A stretch of 64,000 nt of DNA from the NCBI GenBank assembly GCA_039720395.1, contig CM077820.1, positions 14,283,848 through 14,347,847 of the forward strand. The letters are read 5' to 3'. The position numbers were made by a program, and so were the translations under genes. Below the pieces are notes generated by a model. It had not been told where the DNA came from, did not search any database, and saw only the letters and a list, made by a program, of their open reading frames with translations. Positions within the stretch are counted from its first letter, which is position 1; each line of letters opens with the position of its first letter. This DNA is from Liquidambar formosana (lineage: Eukaryota > Streptophyta > Magnoliopsida > Saxifragales > Altingiaceae). This document shows, in pieces, positions 36,356-49,040 of this stretch.

Positions 36356-37830
36356 ACAGTAATATTTTTTAGTTGTGGGTCATAAGGTCCAATCCTCATA
36401 TCTTCGGACATTGAGGAAATGGATGAAGTTTTAGGTCAGGTGCATGAGACTTTTCTAGTACCATGAAGTACTCATTTCGTCCTATAAAGATAAGTCAAGT
36501 TTTACAAATTAAACACTTAATTTAAGAAAAATTATTATTGCATTGATTTGTCACTTTTTAAACTCTAACTTTCCAAAAGTATCATTTCTTATATGGTATT
36601 AGGTTTTGTGTTGAAAGTAATTATATAAAAAACTAAGGGTAGTATAGGAAAATTAAAAAAAAAATAACGATTTGACATTTCAAAATAGACAACCATATTT
36701 TGTGGTGTATTCAAAGTTGCAAGAAAAGTTGGGTATTGGGTTTTTATAAGAAAAGTTGCAAAAATGATCTAATCTTTATGAGATAGATGAAGTACATTAA
36801 TATTATAAATAAGAAAGATTACAAACCAAATAATTTTCACATACCATACTTCTACACCCATTCGTTCTTTCATAAAGGCTTGACCTATAACAAAAAAAAA
36901 AACAAAAAATAAAGAAGGAAAATAATGGGTATTTCTTGCCGGCTGCGATGCCTCTTATGTATGAAATATTCCCTCCAGGCCTCTTTAGGATTTCTGAATC
37001 TGTCCAAAAAGAAGGATCAAGGTTGAATTTTATTTTTTATTTGTTTATTTATCCAAAGAAGAAGACTTATACGTGATTTCTGAATTTGCTTAAAAAAACC
37101 CTCCAAATATGATTCGAACCAGAAACCAACAAAACCTACACAAACCGCAAACCCAATGGTGACAAAGAAAGGTATTGTTGAGAATTTGGATCCCCTATAG
37201 GTGTTTCCTCCGTAGGTATCTTGTACTCTTGTAAGGCAACTCTTGAGCTACACCCGACTTCAAAATGCTCTTTATGAATCGAAACAATGTGAACAAGTGC
37301 GGATCTAGGAATTTTTCTCAATGGTTGCTCATAAGAATTACCAGTGGTGATAATTAACCAATGAAACTTTAATCAATTTGACACCAATCTTCCCTTCTCT
37401 CCACTCGAGTGAGTTTTCTATGTAACTGTGATATAACCAAGTAGTGTCACGGGTTAATAAGAACCAATTAAAGTGGGATTGTAAAGTCAAAAAGTACTCT
37501 GATAATCTCACTTTATTTAGTTTTCATTGGTCCGTAACACCACATCAGCTATGTCACAATTACATATAAGTTTTTCTCCTCCTACAATGACTACTAACTA
37601 CTATGAATGAGAGAGAGAGAAATTATTTATTTATTTATTTGTAGATTTATTGTGCAACTTTATTGTTTTGGAAAGAAATCAAAGTACCAGTTATACCAAA
37701 CAGATCTGATGGAGTCATAGGGCATTAAGTGGAGCAAGGCTGGAAAGTAATAAAATAAAAAAAATGAAAAAAAAAAAAATCCAGTGGTTGCACGTGCATC
37801 CGCCCCTGAATGTGAAACTCTTTCTTAGCC
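36356..37830. other. Upstream region of the intact CYP716 gene (duplicated)
   Basis: No gene is seen. Blocks at 36,356-36,450 and 36,810-36,975 match 41,312-41,400 and 41,465-41,635, and the block at 37,160-37,290 matches 52,860-52,960. These are the upstream regions of successive CYP716 units. Short AT-rich and GA repeats are present (37,609-37,621). Confidence 0.65.
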
Positions 37831-37838
37831 TATAAATA
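37831..37838 (+). promoter_or_regulatory. TATA box of the CYP716 gene
   Basis: TATAAATA lies 79 bp before the ATG in a context (CTTAGCCTATAAATAT) that is conserved at the pseudogene copy (52,980). Confidence 0.65.
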
Positions 37839-37916
37839 TTACAACAGAGTTGGCCTATCCATCCCCATAATCATCCTCACTTTTTCTTTTTTCGTTGTTA
37901 GAACCAAGTTGGTGTT

Positions 37917-38975
37917 ATGGATCTCTCATTCCCTAACCCACTTCACCTTGTAGCCCTCTTTGCATCTCTTTCTCTCCTCTTACTACTCATCTTCAAACCC
38001 AAAAAATCCTCTCCTGAAAATCCAAAGCTTCCACCGGGTAAAACCGGATGGCCAATTCTCGGCGAAACATTGGAATACGTGATGGCCGGGCGAACTGGAA
38101 ACCCAGGGAAATTCGTGAATGAAAGAATGAAAAAATACTCACATGATGTATTCAAAACCTCTTTGCTCGGAGAGAACATGGCTGTCTTCTGTGGTGCGGC
38201 GGGGAACAAGTTCTTATTCTCGAACGAGAACAAGCTTGTTACCACTTGGTACCCTGATTCGGTGGAGAAGGTTATGTTGCCTCATCCTTCACATGCTGAA
38301 ACTGATGTGAAATTAGGCGTGACAAGGCTGCGCAGCATCGTGCCTGAGTTTCTCAAGCCAGAAGCCTTGAAAAACTATGTGGCCATCATGGATTCGACCA
38401 CAAGGCAACACATAGAGGAAGAATGGGCTCAAAACAATGAAGTGAAAGTTGTACCGCTGTCCAAGAAGTACACCTTCGCTTTGGCTTGTCGATTATTCTT
38501 GAGTATCGACAATCCAAAGCATGTGGCCAAGCTTAGTAATCAATTTGCTTGTGTTACTGATGGGCTCATATCCTTGCCTGTAAATTTCCCTGGCACTTCG
38601 TTCAACCGTGCCATCAAAGCAGGAAATATGATTCGTGAGGAGGTGTTGGCACTCATTAAACAAAGAAAAATGGAACTATCGGAGAACAGGGAGGCTACAG
38701 CGGGTATAGACCTATTGAGTCGCATGCTCCTTTATACGGATGAGAATGGCAAATTTGTGAGTGAGATGGTGATCGCTAGTATGATTTTGGCTCTACTTAT
38801 TGCCAGCTTTGACACCACAAGTGCCTTGATCACATCGGTAGTGAACTACCTGGCGGAGTTCCCCGATATCTACAGTAAGGTATTAGAAGGTAAACACTCC
38901 CAAACTCATCGACCCAAACCAATTCTTAGAAGATATATTGTATTACCCTCGTTGATAATTGCTAAAAATATCGAT

Positions 38976-39006
<31 letters not shown>

Positions 39007-39690
39007 ATCAAATTAATTAATTCTAACACTACAAATATTGTTAGATGAAATTTTAATTCTTATATAAAACTGGTTTCCCTTGGTTAATAGAACAAATGGA
39101 AATTACAAAGTCTAAAGGTCCAAACGAGTTGCTAAATTGGGATGACATTCAGAAGATGAAATATTCTTGGAGTGTGGCAAATGAAACAATGAGGTTATCG
39201 CCACCTGCTCAAGGATTTTTTAAAGTGGCCATAAGTGACTTCACTTTCGCAGGGTTTAGTATCCCGAAGGGATGGAAGGTATGTTATATATAATTCCATG
39301 AGCTAGACAATGCTGTTATATATATATATATGTATCAGTAAGATATGCAGTAATGGGAGTAATTACTGCTCTCAATCCATTTTATTGCAGGAATATTGGA
39401 CTCCATATTCAACAAACAAAAATCCCACATACTTTCCAGATCCTGAGAAATTCGATCCTTCAAGATTTGAAGGGAAGGGACCTGCACCTTATACTTTTGT
39501 ACCGTTTGGGGGAGGACCACGAATGTGCCCTGGGAGAGAGTACGCTCGAGTAGAAGTACTCGTTTTCATACATAACGTGGTGACAAAATTCAAATGGGAG
39601 AAAGTAATTCCAAACGAAAAGATCGTGTACATAACGTCGCCCATTCCGGCAAAGGGTCTTCCAATTCGCCTCCAACCTCATGAAAAATAA
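37917..39690 (+). CDS. CYP716-family cytochrome P450 (beta-amyrin 28-oxidase-like), three exons
   Basis: Exons 37917-38889, 39091-39278 and 39391-39690, all GT-AG, joined in frame to 486 residues (family usual about 480). Known of the family: ER-anchored monooxygenases that mostly oxidise triterpene scaffolds such as amyrins; the exact substrate and subfamily cannot be read from sequence. Seen: a hydrophobic N-terminal anchor (about 8-27) followed by the [12 protein letters not shown] proline hinge; an I-helix oxygen-binding motif SFDTTS (297-302); K-helix E-T-M-R (356-359); a PERF-like FDPSRF (408-413); and the heme loop [10 protein letters not shown] with Cys433. A TATA box lies 79 bp upstream and an AATAAA at 39,871-39,876. 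It is the only copy of the local array without disruptions. The heme and ExxR motifs are canonical, so it is probably functional. Confidence 0.92.
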
Positions 39691-39870
39691 TTGCTTTACT
39701 ACTGCTTTGTTATTGAACGTCCCTCTCCAAAACTACGTTTGTTTGCAATTTCAATTCCTTCTCATAAATACTAGCGGATGTCACTTGCAATTTGTTGTAC
39801 GCTTGCATGTTTTTATGTTCCCATAGTACCCTGCGAGCTCCTTTGATCGAGCGTTGAACCTTTTTCATTC

Positions 39871-39876
39871 AATAAA
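39871..39876 (+). terminator. Polyadenylation signal of the CYP716 gene
   Basis: AATAAA lies 180 bp after the stop. The same CATTCAATAAATT(T)/TTCAATAAATTGC context is present behind the 19.5-kb fragment. Confidence 0.55.
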
Positions 39877-41854
39877 TTTCAAGTTATATATCTCTGTACT
39901 TGGTTTCCCTTTGATGCTATTTGCTTTCACATTTCATTAAAAGGCTGTAGTGAAAGTGCACTCTAGTCGAGGTACGTGCAAACTGGTCCAGACACTTTGA
40001 TCATTAAAACAAAAAAGAAAAAAAAAAAAAAAAAAGAAAGAAAAAAGTGTACTTTAGAATGTCTAAGGGCGGGTATGGGTGGGGAGGGCTAGGGATAGGC
40101 TTAGACAAGCACTGGGGGGTTGGACTACAAATTAGTCCCGGACAGTATTGCGAAAAGGTAAAGAAAAAGAAGTGCCTTCTTGGAAAAACTTGGAAAGACA
40201 ATGTTATACATTTCTTCATCAATGATAGTATCAAACATCTTTGCCTTCTCATATGACCGTAAGCAGTGCCGGAGTCAGGAATTTATTTTGATGGAGGCGA
40301 CTTTTAGTTTAGTATTAGCATTCTTTTTTAATTTTATAAACTAAAGAAATTAATTGACTATAACATTATACAAACTTCTTTTTCCTTTCCCTAATTAACA
40401 ATAAGATCATCAAAGAAAATTTGTGAACTGCTAATAAACACAATAACGTAAATTTCATTGATAATTAATCTTTGTATTCAAGAAATCAAGATCTTTACAG
40501 TAGTCCCTTACGCTTCTTCATCTTTGGAGTTGGGAGCCAAGACTTTTAAATTAATTATCTCCAATCTAAGTGAGCAAACTAAGACAAATGTACTTTTAGA
40601 AAAAAAAATTAATTTTTTACTGTAACATATAACTTTGTACCTAAAGTGTCACGCCCCAATTTTTATGACATAAAATGTGACTTTTAACTTACCTCCAATA
40701 CAATTATCGATCATCCTAGTATTGTTTTCAATCCTATATATGGACTTTATCCTATAATTGACCGGTGCATATTGGATTAGAGTACTGCATGTGCGTCTAA
40801 GGGGATTAGTCAGACACAAAGCATTTGGAATCTCTTGATAAAAAGAAGGAAAAAAAGAAAAGAAAAGAAGACTCGTTGCTCAAAATGTGACTCGCAAAGC
40901 ATTTTCATTATTTCGTGAAGTGCCTACTTGCACACAAAATGCCTCTATTCCCCACGGGAAGTAGAAACGTTATTATTATTCTTATTATTTTTTGTTTATT
41001 AAACCTAATTATCTCCCGTCTAAGTAGGTAAGACAAATATACTGTTAGAAAATCAAATTTTAGAAGAACAAAAACTTTTGTATCTAAGATGCCACGTCCC
41101 AAAATTTATGACATATATAAATCTCCATGTACACACGAACCTGAAATATGATCCTATTCAAAAACTTAGAATAGAATAATCTATTCTGTACAGAAAGGGA
41201 AAATAAAGTAGAAAGAACACCAATTGTAACCATTGAAATGACAAATATATTCGGTATTGAGGGAAAGAATAAGTTGAGTACTGGAAACCTTAGAGCTGAG
41301 AATTTCATGGTCACAGTGATACTTTTTGGTTATGGTCATAAGGTCCAATCCCCATATCTTAGGACATTGAGGATATGGAGCCTTGTGTTTGTAGGGGCAG
41401 AGATTCCCCAAGGTAAATGAGGCCATTTTAGCACAATGCAATATATTAATATTATATATTAATGAGAAAGATTACATACCAAACAATTTTCACATACCAT
41501 ACTTTTATATCCATCATTCTTTGATAAAAGCTTGATAAAAAAAAAAAAAAAACATATAAATAATTTTAAAAGAAAATAATGGGATTGACTTTTTGGTCTG
41601 CTGCGATGACCCTTATGTATTAAATATTTCCTTGTGGCTTTTTATTTATTTATTTATTAATAATATATATTTTTTATATTTTATTATTTTCACTAAGTAT
41701 AACACACATGCATTGTAAGTAAATATTTTGTATTGAAAACAATTTCTTCAAAAATCAATATAGAAATAATTTATTTGTAAAATATTATTCGTCATCATAA
41801 AATCTTGTTATATTTTGGTTTTTGAATCATGAGCATCAACACATGGAAAAAAAA
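39877..41854. other. Intergenic region, duplicated flank of the CYP716 array
   Basis: No gene is seen. The block at 40,040-40,140 matches 60,030-60,110, and 40,870-40,965 matches 59,690-59,785 (downstream of the next unit). The block at 41,234-41,345 is the paralogous empty site for the CACTA-like insertion. The poly-purine runs near 40,009-40,046 are simple sequence. Confidence 0.6.
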
Positions 41855-43045
41855 GGGAAATGTTTCCCGGGACCACTTCCGTGGACCGAATGTAAGCCGA
41901 AAGATATGCACGTTAAATAATTAACGGGCTGCCAAAAAAACGGAATAAAGTGCCTTTGAAAAGGAAAGCTTCTCACATAAGCTTAACCCAGTTGTTTTCT
42001 CTCCCCTCTCCCCTCTCTCCTCCCTCCTTCTCCGTACCTATACCCAAAACATATTGTCGGTGGACTCACTTCTCTCCCTCACCGTTCTTTTTCTGTTAAT
42101 ATTATTTCACTCTGTTGACTATGGTTCACAGTGGTGGGATTGAAGGCTTGACGAACGAAAGTGGAGTAAATCGACTATATTTTTGCATGCTCCGATGAAG
42201 ATCCTGGTGCCTCTGGTATGCTTCATGTTTCTAACTTCATAGATTTGATTGCCGGTGAACGAAGATAGGTTTAATGTTGGTGTCGCTGGTTGAATATTGC
42301 CCTTTATCACAGGTGGATTGTAGATCTGGTTGCATACGCTACATTAGTAGTGTGATGGGTTTTGAAACAAGTGACAACGAGCAGATCTAAGGGATATGGC
42401 AGATGGTGATGGACCTTGACTATCGCCGGCAGATTTGCACAGCAACAATGCCGATTTTCTGTAGCCTTGTGATGGTTCTTCTTCTTCTTCTTCTTCTTCT
42501 TCTTCTTTTTTCTTTTTTGGCTTCTAGATTTTGATTAACTAGATTAACTAGGTTTTGAATAACTAGTTAATTTTATAAGATTAACTAGATTTTTTAAATG
42601 ATTTTAAGTAGGTTTTGAACTAGATTTAGGGCTTGGGTTTTTAAAAACTAATCTTTTTATTCTTGATTATCTAGTTAATATTACGAGATTAACTACATTT
42701 TGATTAACTAGTTAAGTAAGTTTTGAACTAGATTTAGGGCTTGGATTTTTAAAAACTAATCTGTTTATTCTTGATTATCTAGTTAATATTACGAGATTAA
42801 CTACATTTTGATTAACTAGTTAAGTAAGTTTTGAACTAGATTTAGGGCTTGGATTTTTAAAAATTATGTTGTTTATCCCAACTAACAGGTCTGCCAGGAC
42901 TCTCATGAAGTGTATGAAAATATGGAAGAATTGCGAAGATGACGGGAGGCTCCTTTTGTGGAAGAAACGGTGATATTCAAATTAGCTAATCACAAGGAAA
43001 CCCCCGTTAGTTGTCCCAAAAAGTGGTCCCGTGTAGTAGTACTCG
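41855..43045. mobile_element. Putative MULE-like non-autonomous element
   Basis: The ends share an inverted CGGGACCACTT core at nearly the same distance from the tip (left about 41,868; right near 43,023-43,034), and A-runs of 8-9 flank both sides and may be the 9-bp target duplication. The interior has a pyrimidine-rich leader, a (CTT)n tract near 42,477-42,508 and a 108-bp tandem repeat. There is no transposase and no convincing captured gene. Boundaries are tentative. Confidence 0.4.
42604..42872. repeat. 108-bp tandem repeat, about 2.5 copies
   Basis: GTTTTGAACTAGATTTAGGG recurs at 42,612, 42,720 and 42,828, an exact 108-bp period. Units two and three are nearly identical. Confidence 0.92.
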
Positions 43046-43096
43046 AAAAAAAAATGTATATATATGTATGTGAGTGTAGTGCATGGAATCAAACAA

Positions 43097-43132
<36 letters not shown>

Positions 43133-43538
43133 TTTAATAGAAAAGGTGCGATGCATAAAGGAGAAAAATTGATTTAGAACCGCTCCACGTACCCGGCGAA
43201 AAAAACAAGGATCATGAGTTGCCTTCGTCTCCTTCGTGCAGCCTTCTTGTTGGACAAGGACCCTCTGCGCCCTTTTGGTGCCCCTTTCTTCCTATTGGTC
43301 ATACCACAAAGTGGTGTTTGAGACGAAAGGGCATAAAACATTAAAAGGTAAACTCCTTAACGTTTAATTGGTTACCATAAATTTTAGGGAAAATGACAAA
43401 ATGATAGGAAGAGGACTAAAACGCTCCTATTATTTTCAAAGGTAATAATGAATTTTAATTTCAAAAAGAAAGGATTTAAGGTTAAATGTTCATTACAATA
43501 TTTTTTCTTTGGGTTGAGAAAGAGAAAAAAAAGTAGTT

Positions 43539-43574
<36 letters not shown>

Positions 43575-45071
43575 TTTGTCTTTGATTATAAAAAAATCAT
43601 GATTTAAATTTAATTCACCAACGCTTGACAGTCATCTTTCTCCAAAAATAAAATATGTAATATAATATTAATAGCCACCATGCCAGCCAACACTAATATA
43701 TATATATATAAAGAGGGTCGCGAAGACTATACAAAGGGGACCAAACATGGTAAAAAAAAATGCCAATTTCTGTTTTGAGCACTATAGTTAAATGAAGATT
43801 GCTAAAAAATAAAAAAACAAAAAAAACCAACCCACCACTTCCAGATTTTCATCATCTGTCATTTACACTCATTTATAATTATTGTATTATTCAAAAGATT
43901 GATGTTCTCCTTGTTACCAATTTCCAAACCATTCATTGCATGTGTCAAACATTTAGTACTATTTGAAAAATAAAATAAAGTAATTTTAAGCTCTATAACA
44001 CCATCAAATGAAAATTTAAAATCTTAATGAAATAATTTACTAAACTCAATACTTATAGACCCTATTTTGGTAGAACCACTAAAAAGTGTATTATGTACTT
44101 GTAGGGGATTGGAAACTACCATATGCAAAAATGCCCTTCTGCCATTAGAAAAAATTTAAAATAAATTTTTTTTCCAAATCCAAGTGTAAATGATTATTAT
44201 TTCAATTGAAAAAAAAAAAACTCTGGCCATCCCTGAGATGGCCTATTTTTGTTACATTTTGTGTCCCAAAATGTTTGTTTATTTTGAAAAGTTAAATCAT
44301 AATGTTTTTGAAATTTCCTATATTATACTTTATTATTTCAATAATTACTCTCAACACAAAACCCAGGCAATACCAAGTAAGAGAGGGTATTGTTGGAAAG
44401 ATGGAGTTTAATAAATTTGAAGTCAAGGTAATGGTGGTTTTTTATTTATTTATTTATTTTTTAAGTTTACGTGTTTTGTCAAATTTGATCTATCTTTGTA
44501 AGACGAAAGAAGTATATATGATTGATTTTTTTTAATTATGTTTCGAGACTTTTAAATTAAAAGAAAAAGAATGGATACGTCTAATGTGAGAAGGGCATTG
44601 AATGCCTTGTTGGTAGGGTGGTTAGGAATGATAAGTTTAATTTATTTATTTTTATATTTTTTCAAGTTAAAATAAATGATGCTTGTGCGGTACGGTTAGG
44701 GTGGTTAGATTTTTTTGAATTATTTTTATATTTTTATATTGTTTTAACTCATCGCAGAGATCACTGCTTGTGTAGATATAGGACATCTCACATGAGTCGT
44801 TAAAAGAATAGTTTAGATTGAAATCTCGGCAGGAGTAAGACTTAGGATACTCCTAATAGTTAATATAAAAAAAAAAGAAAAAAAAAGGTTAAAATAAATG
44901 ATGAAAAATTTAAGTTGATGCTACATTTTCTAGTTTGACAAGCTGACAACCCGTAATCACCCCAACAACAGACCATGATGGCATGCTCGGTTAGTTTTTA
45001 CAAACTTGGGTTTTTATCCATGTGTGTTGCATCAGTCATATATCAATCCAAGCATTTTTCTTAATACATAG

Positions 45072-45105
<34 letters not shown>

Positions 45106-45150
45106 ATGATTTGATTTCAAGTAAAATAGCAAAGTTGTTGTAGTTGACTC
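43046..45150. other. AT-rich intergenic region
   Basis: No gene is seen. There are homopolymer A runs at 43,098-43,128 and 45,072-45,104, and TA microsatellites near 43,543-43,570 and 43,697-43,711. Short open frames here are low-complexity. Confidence 0.55.
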
Positions 45151-45393
45151 CGATCCGGATTCGGATTTGGTGTAGTTGCCTATTTTTATTACATAGTGCA
45201 GTAAACGTAGGATCGATGACACGTGGTTAAGGAGAAGAAATGGAAGATTGTCATGGACGTCAAATGTATATCTTGAATTTCAACTCTCGCTCCATTTCTC
45301 CTCTTTGCAACATGTTATCGATTTACGTTTATTGTACCATGCATTAACTACACCAAATCAAAATCCGATCCGCAGCGTTAGGTGGCTTGAAAA
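45151..45393. mobile_element. Foldback MITE-like element
   Basis: A long imperfect hairpin. The left arm begins CCGATCCGGATTCGGATTTG and the right arm ends CCAAATCAAAATCCGATCCG. Inner parts also pair (GTAAACGTAGGATCGATGACA with GTTATCGATTTACG; GAAATGGA with TCCATTTC). Arms are about 100 bp. There is no ORF, and target duplications are not evident. Confidence 0.65.
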
Positions 45394-45967
45394 TAAAAGA
45401 AAATAAAAGGCCATAAGTGGAAATGACTACGTTGACAAATGAGATGTCCACCTCATAAAAATATGAAATGAGTCCCGCCCGCGCCTTATATACATACAGA
45501 GCAGAATCAACAATATTCATATAGGTGGCCGATTGGAAAAAAATATATAAATAGTAATATATATTTATATAGACAACTGACCGAGTGTGAACGATCGGGG
45601 ACTTTTACATGGTTAAAAGCCATATGTGGCATTCACTCGCACACGCGTAACTATCACACACCGTTTTTAGTCATGTGAACCCATCAGAGATGGTCCACAC
45701 TTAATTATTCTCGTAGATATATTTATTATTTTTTCTTTATATTACCAAAAGTTTTAATATGTATAGGAATCTTAAAAGTATAATTAATTTTGTAAACAAA
45801 ATAACTATTTTGGCATAAAAATAGGAAATTATAAACAAAATAATTAGTTTTACCTAGGCACATGAGGTGAGGTCAACCTCATAAAAATGTGAAATGTGTC
45901 CCACCTCATATACGTACAGTTCTGCTTCCACTCATATATTTGTGTTGGCATGTTTGAAAAAACTAAG
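45394..45967. other. Intergenic stretch with a diverged direct repeat
   Basis: Segments near 45,452-45,515 and 45,868-45,945 share ACCTCATAAAAAT.TGAAATG followed by TATA.A..ACAG, separated by about 415 bp. No gene is seen. Confidence 0.5.
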
Positions 45968-45976
45968 AAAAAAAAA

Positions 45977-47353
45977 GGGTAAATTATAAAAAACTACCCT
46001 CAAGCTTGAGGTGCAGTTCAGTTTAGTACCCTCAAGTTTAAATCGCGTCAATTTAATACCCATATTTATAAATGTGTTTCAATTAGAGGTCTACTGTTAG
46101 CAATTGTTTGTTGACCAAACCGTAAAGAAGCATGTGGCATGCATGTGAGCTTAGTTATCTTTAATATGCCTACTTTACCCCTCTACATATTTTTCAGCAC
46201 TCAAACGGCATCGTTTTGACCCTCTAAATATTTTTTAAAAACGAAAAAAAAAAAATCACCAGCAGCATTGCTGGTTCATCTCCTCTAGTGAAGCTCGCCA
46301 GTCATGCACAATACATATATATAATTCAATCCTCAATCCCACTTTCAACACATCTTTTTTTCCCCTCAATCCCCGCAAATATCAATAGGAGTGATGCTCG
46401 ACTTGAATTCAGCGAGGCCGATATATGGTGAGAGAATGGCTAGGAGCAGGTCAGCGATCCCCACCGGCCACCACTTATTAGATCCTCGACCATCAACCCT
46501 TGCCGCCGACAACAACTATCTTCATCCATCGACCCTAACCAACATTTATCAGTACTATCAAACCGTAACCCTCAGCTTGATCATGATCACCCACCGTTTT
46601 CCTCTTTCGAGACCCAAAACCCAGTAAAAAATCATACCACAAGAATCAAACCATCCCCCCCCCCCCCCCCCCCCCCCCCCCACAAACAACCAACTCCCAG
46701 ATCCTCCTTCACCTCCCTCTTACCCATCCAAACCCCTCCTCTCGATGATTGGAAGAAACTATGAACCTAAACCCCTCCTCTCGACGATGATGTCTCGCGC
46801 GACACCCCATGCCCTTGCCCAACGTCTCCAGCGATTCTCTCATCAAGATCATCAAGTACTCAAGAAATTATGATTAAAGAGGGGTTTTCAAGCATGAATT
46901 TTCAATTTTTTTAAAAAAAAAAAAAGAAGAGAAAATGACTTCACTCTACTAGCGTCGAAGATAGCCAAAGAAGATGGCCTGTGATGATGGTTGAGCGATT
47001 CCACTGACGATGATGTTGGGCTGCACGAATGAGCCTGCTGTTGAGCAAGAAGCTGTTCTTTTTCAGTTGTGAGATCACCCACACGTACCCCTTTGTCTCA
47101 CCCATTTATGACCTAACCCAACTATGTCACCAGCCATGTCACTTAAGTGTAAAGAATCAGGACCGTTGGATGATTTTGAATGGTTAGGATGAAATGGTGT
47201 GATAAAGGGCAAAAGTGACTATTCGTGATTGCCGTTAACGGCGTTATTAATTTGAAGTTAACAAATGAATTGGGTACCAAATTGAAGTGATTTAAATTTG
47301 GGTACCAAACTGAATTGTGTTTCAAACTTGAGATGGTTTTCTACGATTTACCT
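45977..47353. mobile_element. MULE-like (Mutator) non-autonomous element, 1.38 kb
   Basis: The terminal inverted repeats are about 120 bp. The left begins GGGTAAATTATAAAAAACTA and the right, as reverse complement, AGGTAAATCGTAGAAAACCA. Both continue with a CTCAAG(C/T)TTGA..CA.TTCAGTTT(A/G)GTACCC pattern. Exactly nine A residues flank each side (45,968-45,976 and 47,354-47,362), consistent with the 9-bp Mutator duplication. There is no transposase. The GC-richer interior (46,260-47,080), with a poly(C) run at 46,655-46,681, may be captured host DNA; I recognise no gene in it. Confidence 0.7.
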
Positions 47354-47362
47354 AAAAAAAAA

Positions 47363-47970
47363 GAACAAATTTTATTAATGTTAGAGAAAAAAACAAATTT
47401 TATTAATTTTAGATGAAATTTTTTAAAAAAAGAATAAAAAATAAAGGAAACAATACACCAAGGAGGGAGATATAATAACTTCTGGCCGGGGAAATAAGAA
47501 AAAAATATTACTTGAATAAAAAATTTCTTTCATAAATTATTACCACATAATCAAGGTTACTGAGATGAGACACGGTTTGACGTCACTCTTTTGAAACGAT
47601 ACGCGTTATCTATGATGTTTTTACCAGTGTATTAGACCTCCCACCACGACGTCTTTAGGCTAGGATACATCAGCCGGCCACCCTTGTCCAAGGTTTCATA
47701 AGTCTACATATATAACTTGTCAAAGCAAGAAGCTCCATTTCCAGTATCTTCTTGTACCCATAATTTTTATAAAAGATAAGTGATAAAAATGTCATGAAGA
47801 TAAAATAGCTTTGTCAAATACAACCTTTTTTTTTTTTGGATAGCAAATAAAACTTTTTATGCACGAATAAAACAAGATGGTTCTTGTGCTGTCGCCTTTC
47901 GTAAATAGCACATGATGTTGCTTTTCGGTGATAGCATATGATGTTCTAAATGATAAAACACAAGTAATAT
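47363..47970. other. Duplicated upstream region of a CYP716 unit
   Basis: No gene is seen. The part at about 47,690-47,850 matches 61,740-61,915 in the third CYP716 unit (shared TAAAATAGCTTT and CATAATTTTT blocks). Confidence 0.55.
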
Positions 47971-48540
47971 ATAAGGAGGGATCCATTTACACATGGTGTA
48001 AGACTTACATTATTTTTATTTTATTTTATTTTATTTTATTTTTGGTGGTTTCCCAAGTGTCCCCAAGCTTCGCCTCTAATCATCCGAGGTACTGTTGGTC
48101 GCCAAAGCGGGGACCTCTCCTAAGAAAGTTTACTACGGTGTAAGACTTTTTATTATTACATTCCTTCAATTCAGTATACTTTTGTAAAAATAATATGTTG
48201 CCAATCCAACCATTGGATTAGCTAGGAGTTAAATTTCAAGAGACTTCATTCAAGCACTCAATGCATGTTAAATTTCAAGTTAATTTTGATTAGCTAGGAG
48301 TTACGCCATCCATAAAGTATTCAAAATTATAGTTTTACTTATAAAAGAAAGGTAAATTTACAGATCAAATGTTTTTCGATATTCGATTGATTTGATATTT
48401 GGCACGCATGATGTACATGAGAGATATCTAATCCAACAGTTGGTTTGGCAAAATATGATTTATATAATATAATAAGATATTAAAGGGTGTAAGACTAGCT
48501 AAAAAACTTTACATCAAGTGTAAATTGATTCCTTCCCAAT
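47971..48540. mobile_element. MITE-like element with inverted ends
   Basis: The left end GGAGGGATCCATTTACAC and the right end (reverse complement) GGGAAGGAATCAATTTACAC face each other about 570 bp apart. Both are followed by a (T/G)GTGTAA- or GATGTAA-type motif. It is embedded in AT-rich sequence, so the duplication cannot be fixed. A GC-richer 100-bp piece (48,040-48,140) may be a further insertion. Confidence 0.4.
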
Positions 48541-48554
48541 ATATATATAACTGT

Positions 48555-49040
48555 CGGTTTGGATGATGATCAGGTGAGTACGTGCTGATATAACTTATAT
48601 GATTAATACGGATTAAATGTTGTACCTTATGTATTAGTGGATTACGGGTTACTTTCGACCAAGGCGCCGGATACAACACTCCTAGTAATTGGGGTTCCGT
48701 TGTTTGGTGTTGTTTACCTTATGCTCTTTGAGGTTTTTGCTCCTTGAGGTTTTGTGTTTTGATTGCTGTGGGAGCAGCTTCTTTGTTTGCTAGTGCTGAA
48801 TTCTCGACAATTGGGGGTTTCTAGTGTGGTCTTTTGGTTTAGTCAAGGGTGATTTTGTCGCTCCTTATATATTGGGAGTTTTGTTGTTAGAGTTGTTCGT
48901 GGTATTTTGTTTTTCCAGGGGGGTTTTTCTTTGTATGTGTAGTTATTCCATATTAATAATATTTCATTTTGTGGATTAACCAAAAAAAAAAAAACATTCA
49001 ACGCATGGTGTTAATATAATTTATTTTAACACGTGCTGAC
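48555..49040. repeat. Repeat-family copy interrupted by a LINE-tail-like insertion
   Basis: The outer parts (GGATGATGATCAGGTGAGTA near 48,560; GCATGGTGTTAATATAATTT near 49,003) match the uninterrupted copy at 59,826-59,985. Between about 48,690 and 48,992 lies a T/G-rich segment ending in poly(A) after CATTTTGTGGATTAACC, like the 3' tail of a non-LTR retrotransposon. Confidence 0.5.

Noticed and set aside
44600..44880. SINE-like segment with GGTAGGGTGGTTAGGA and a poly(A)-like end
   Set aside because: A- and B-box matches are too weak and no target duplications are visible.
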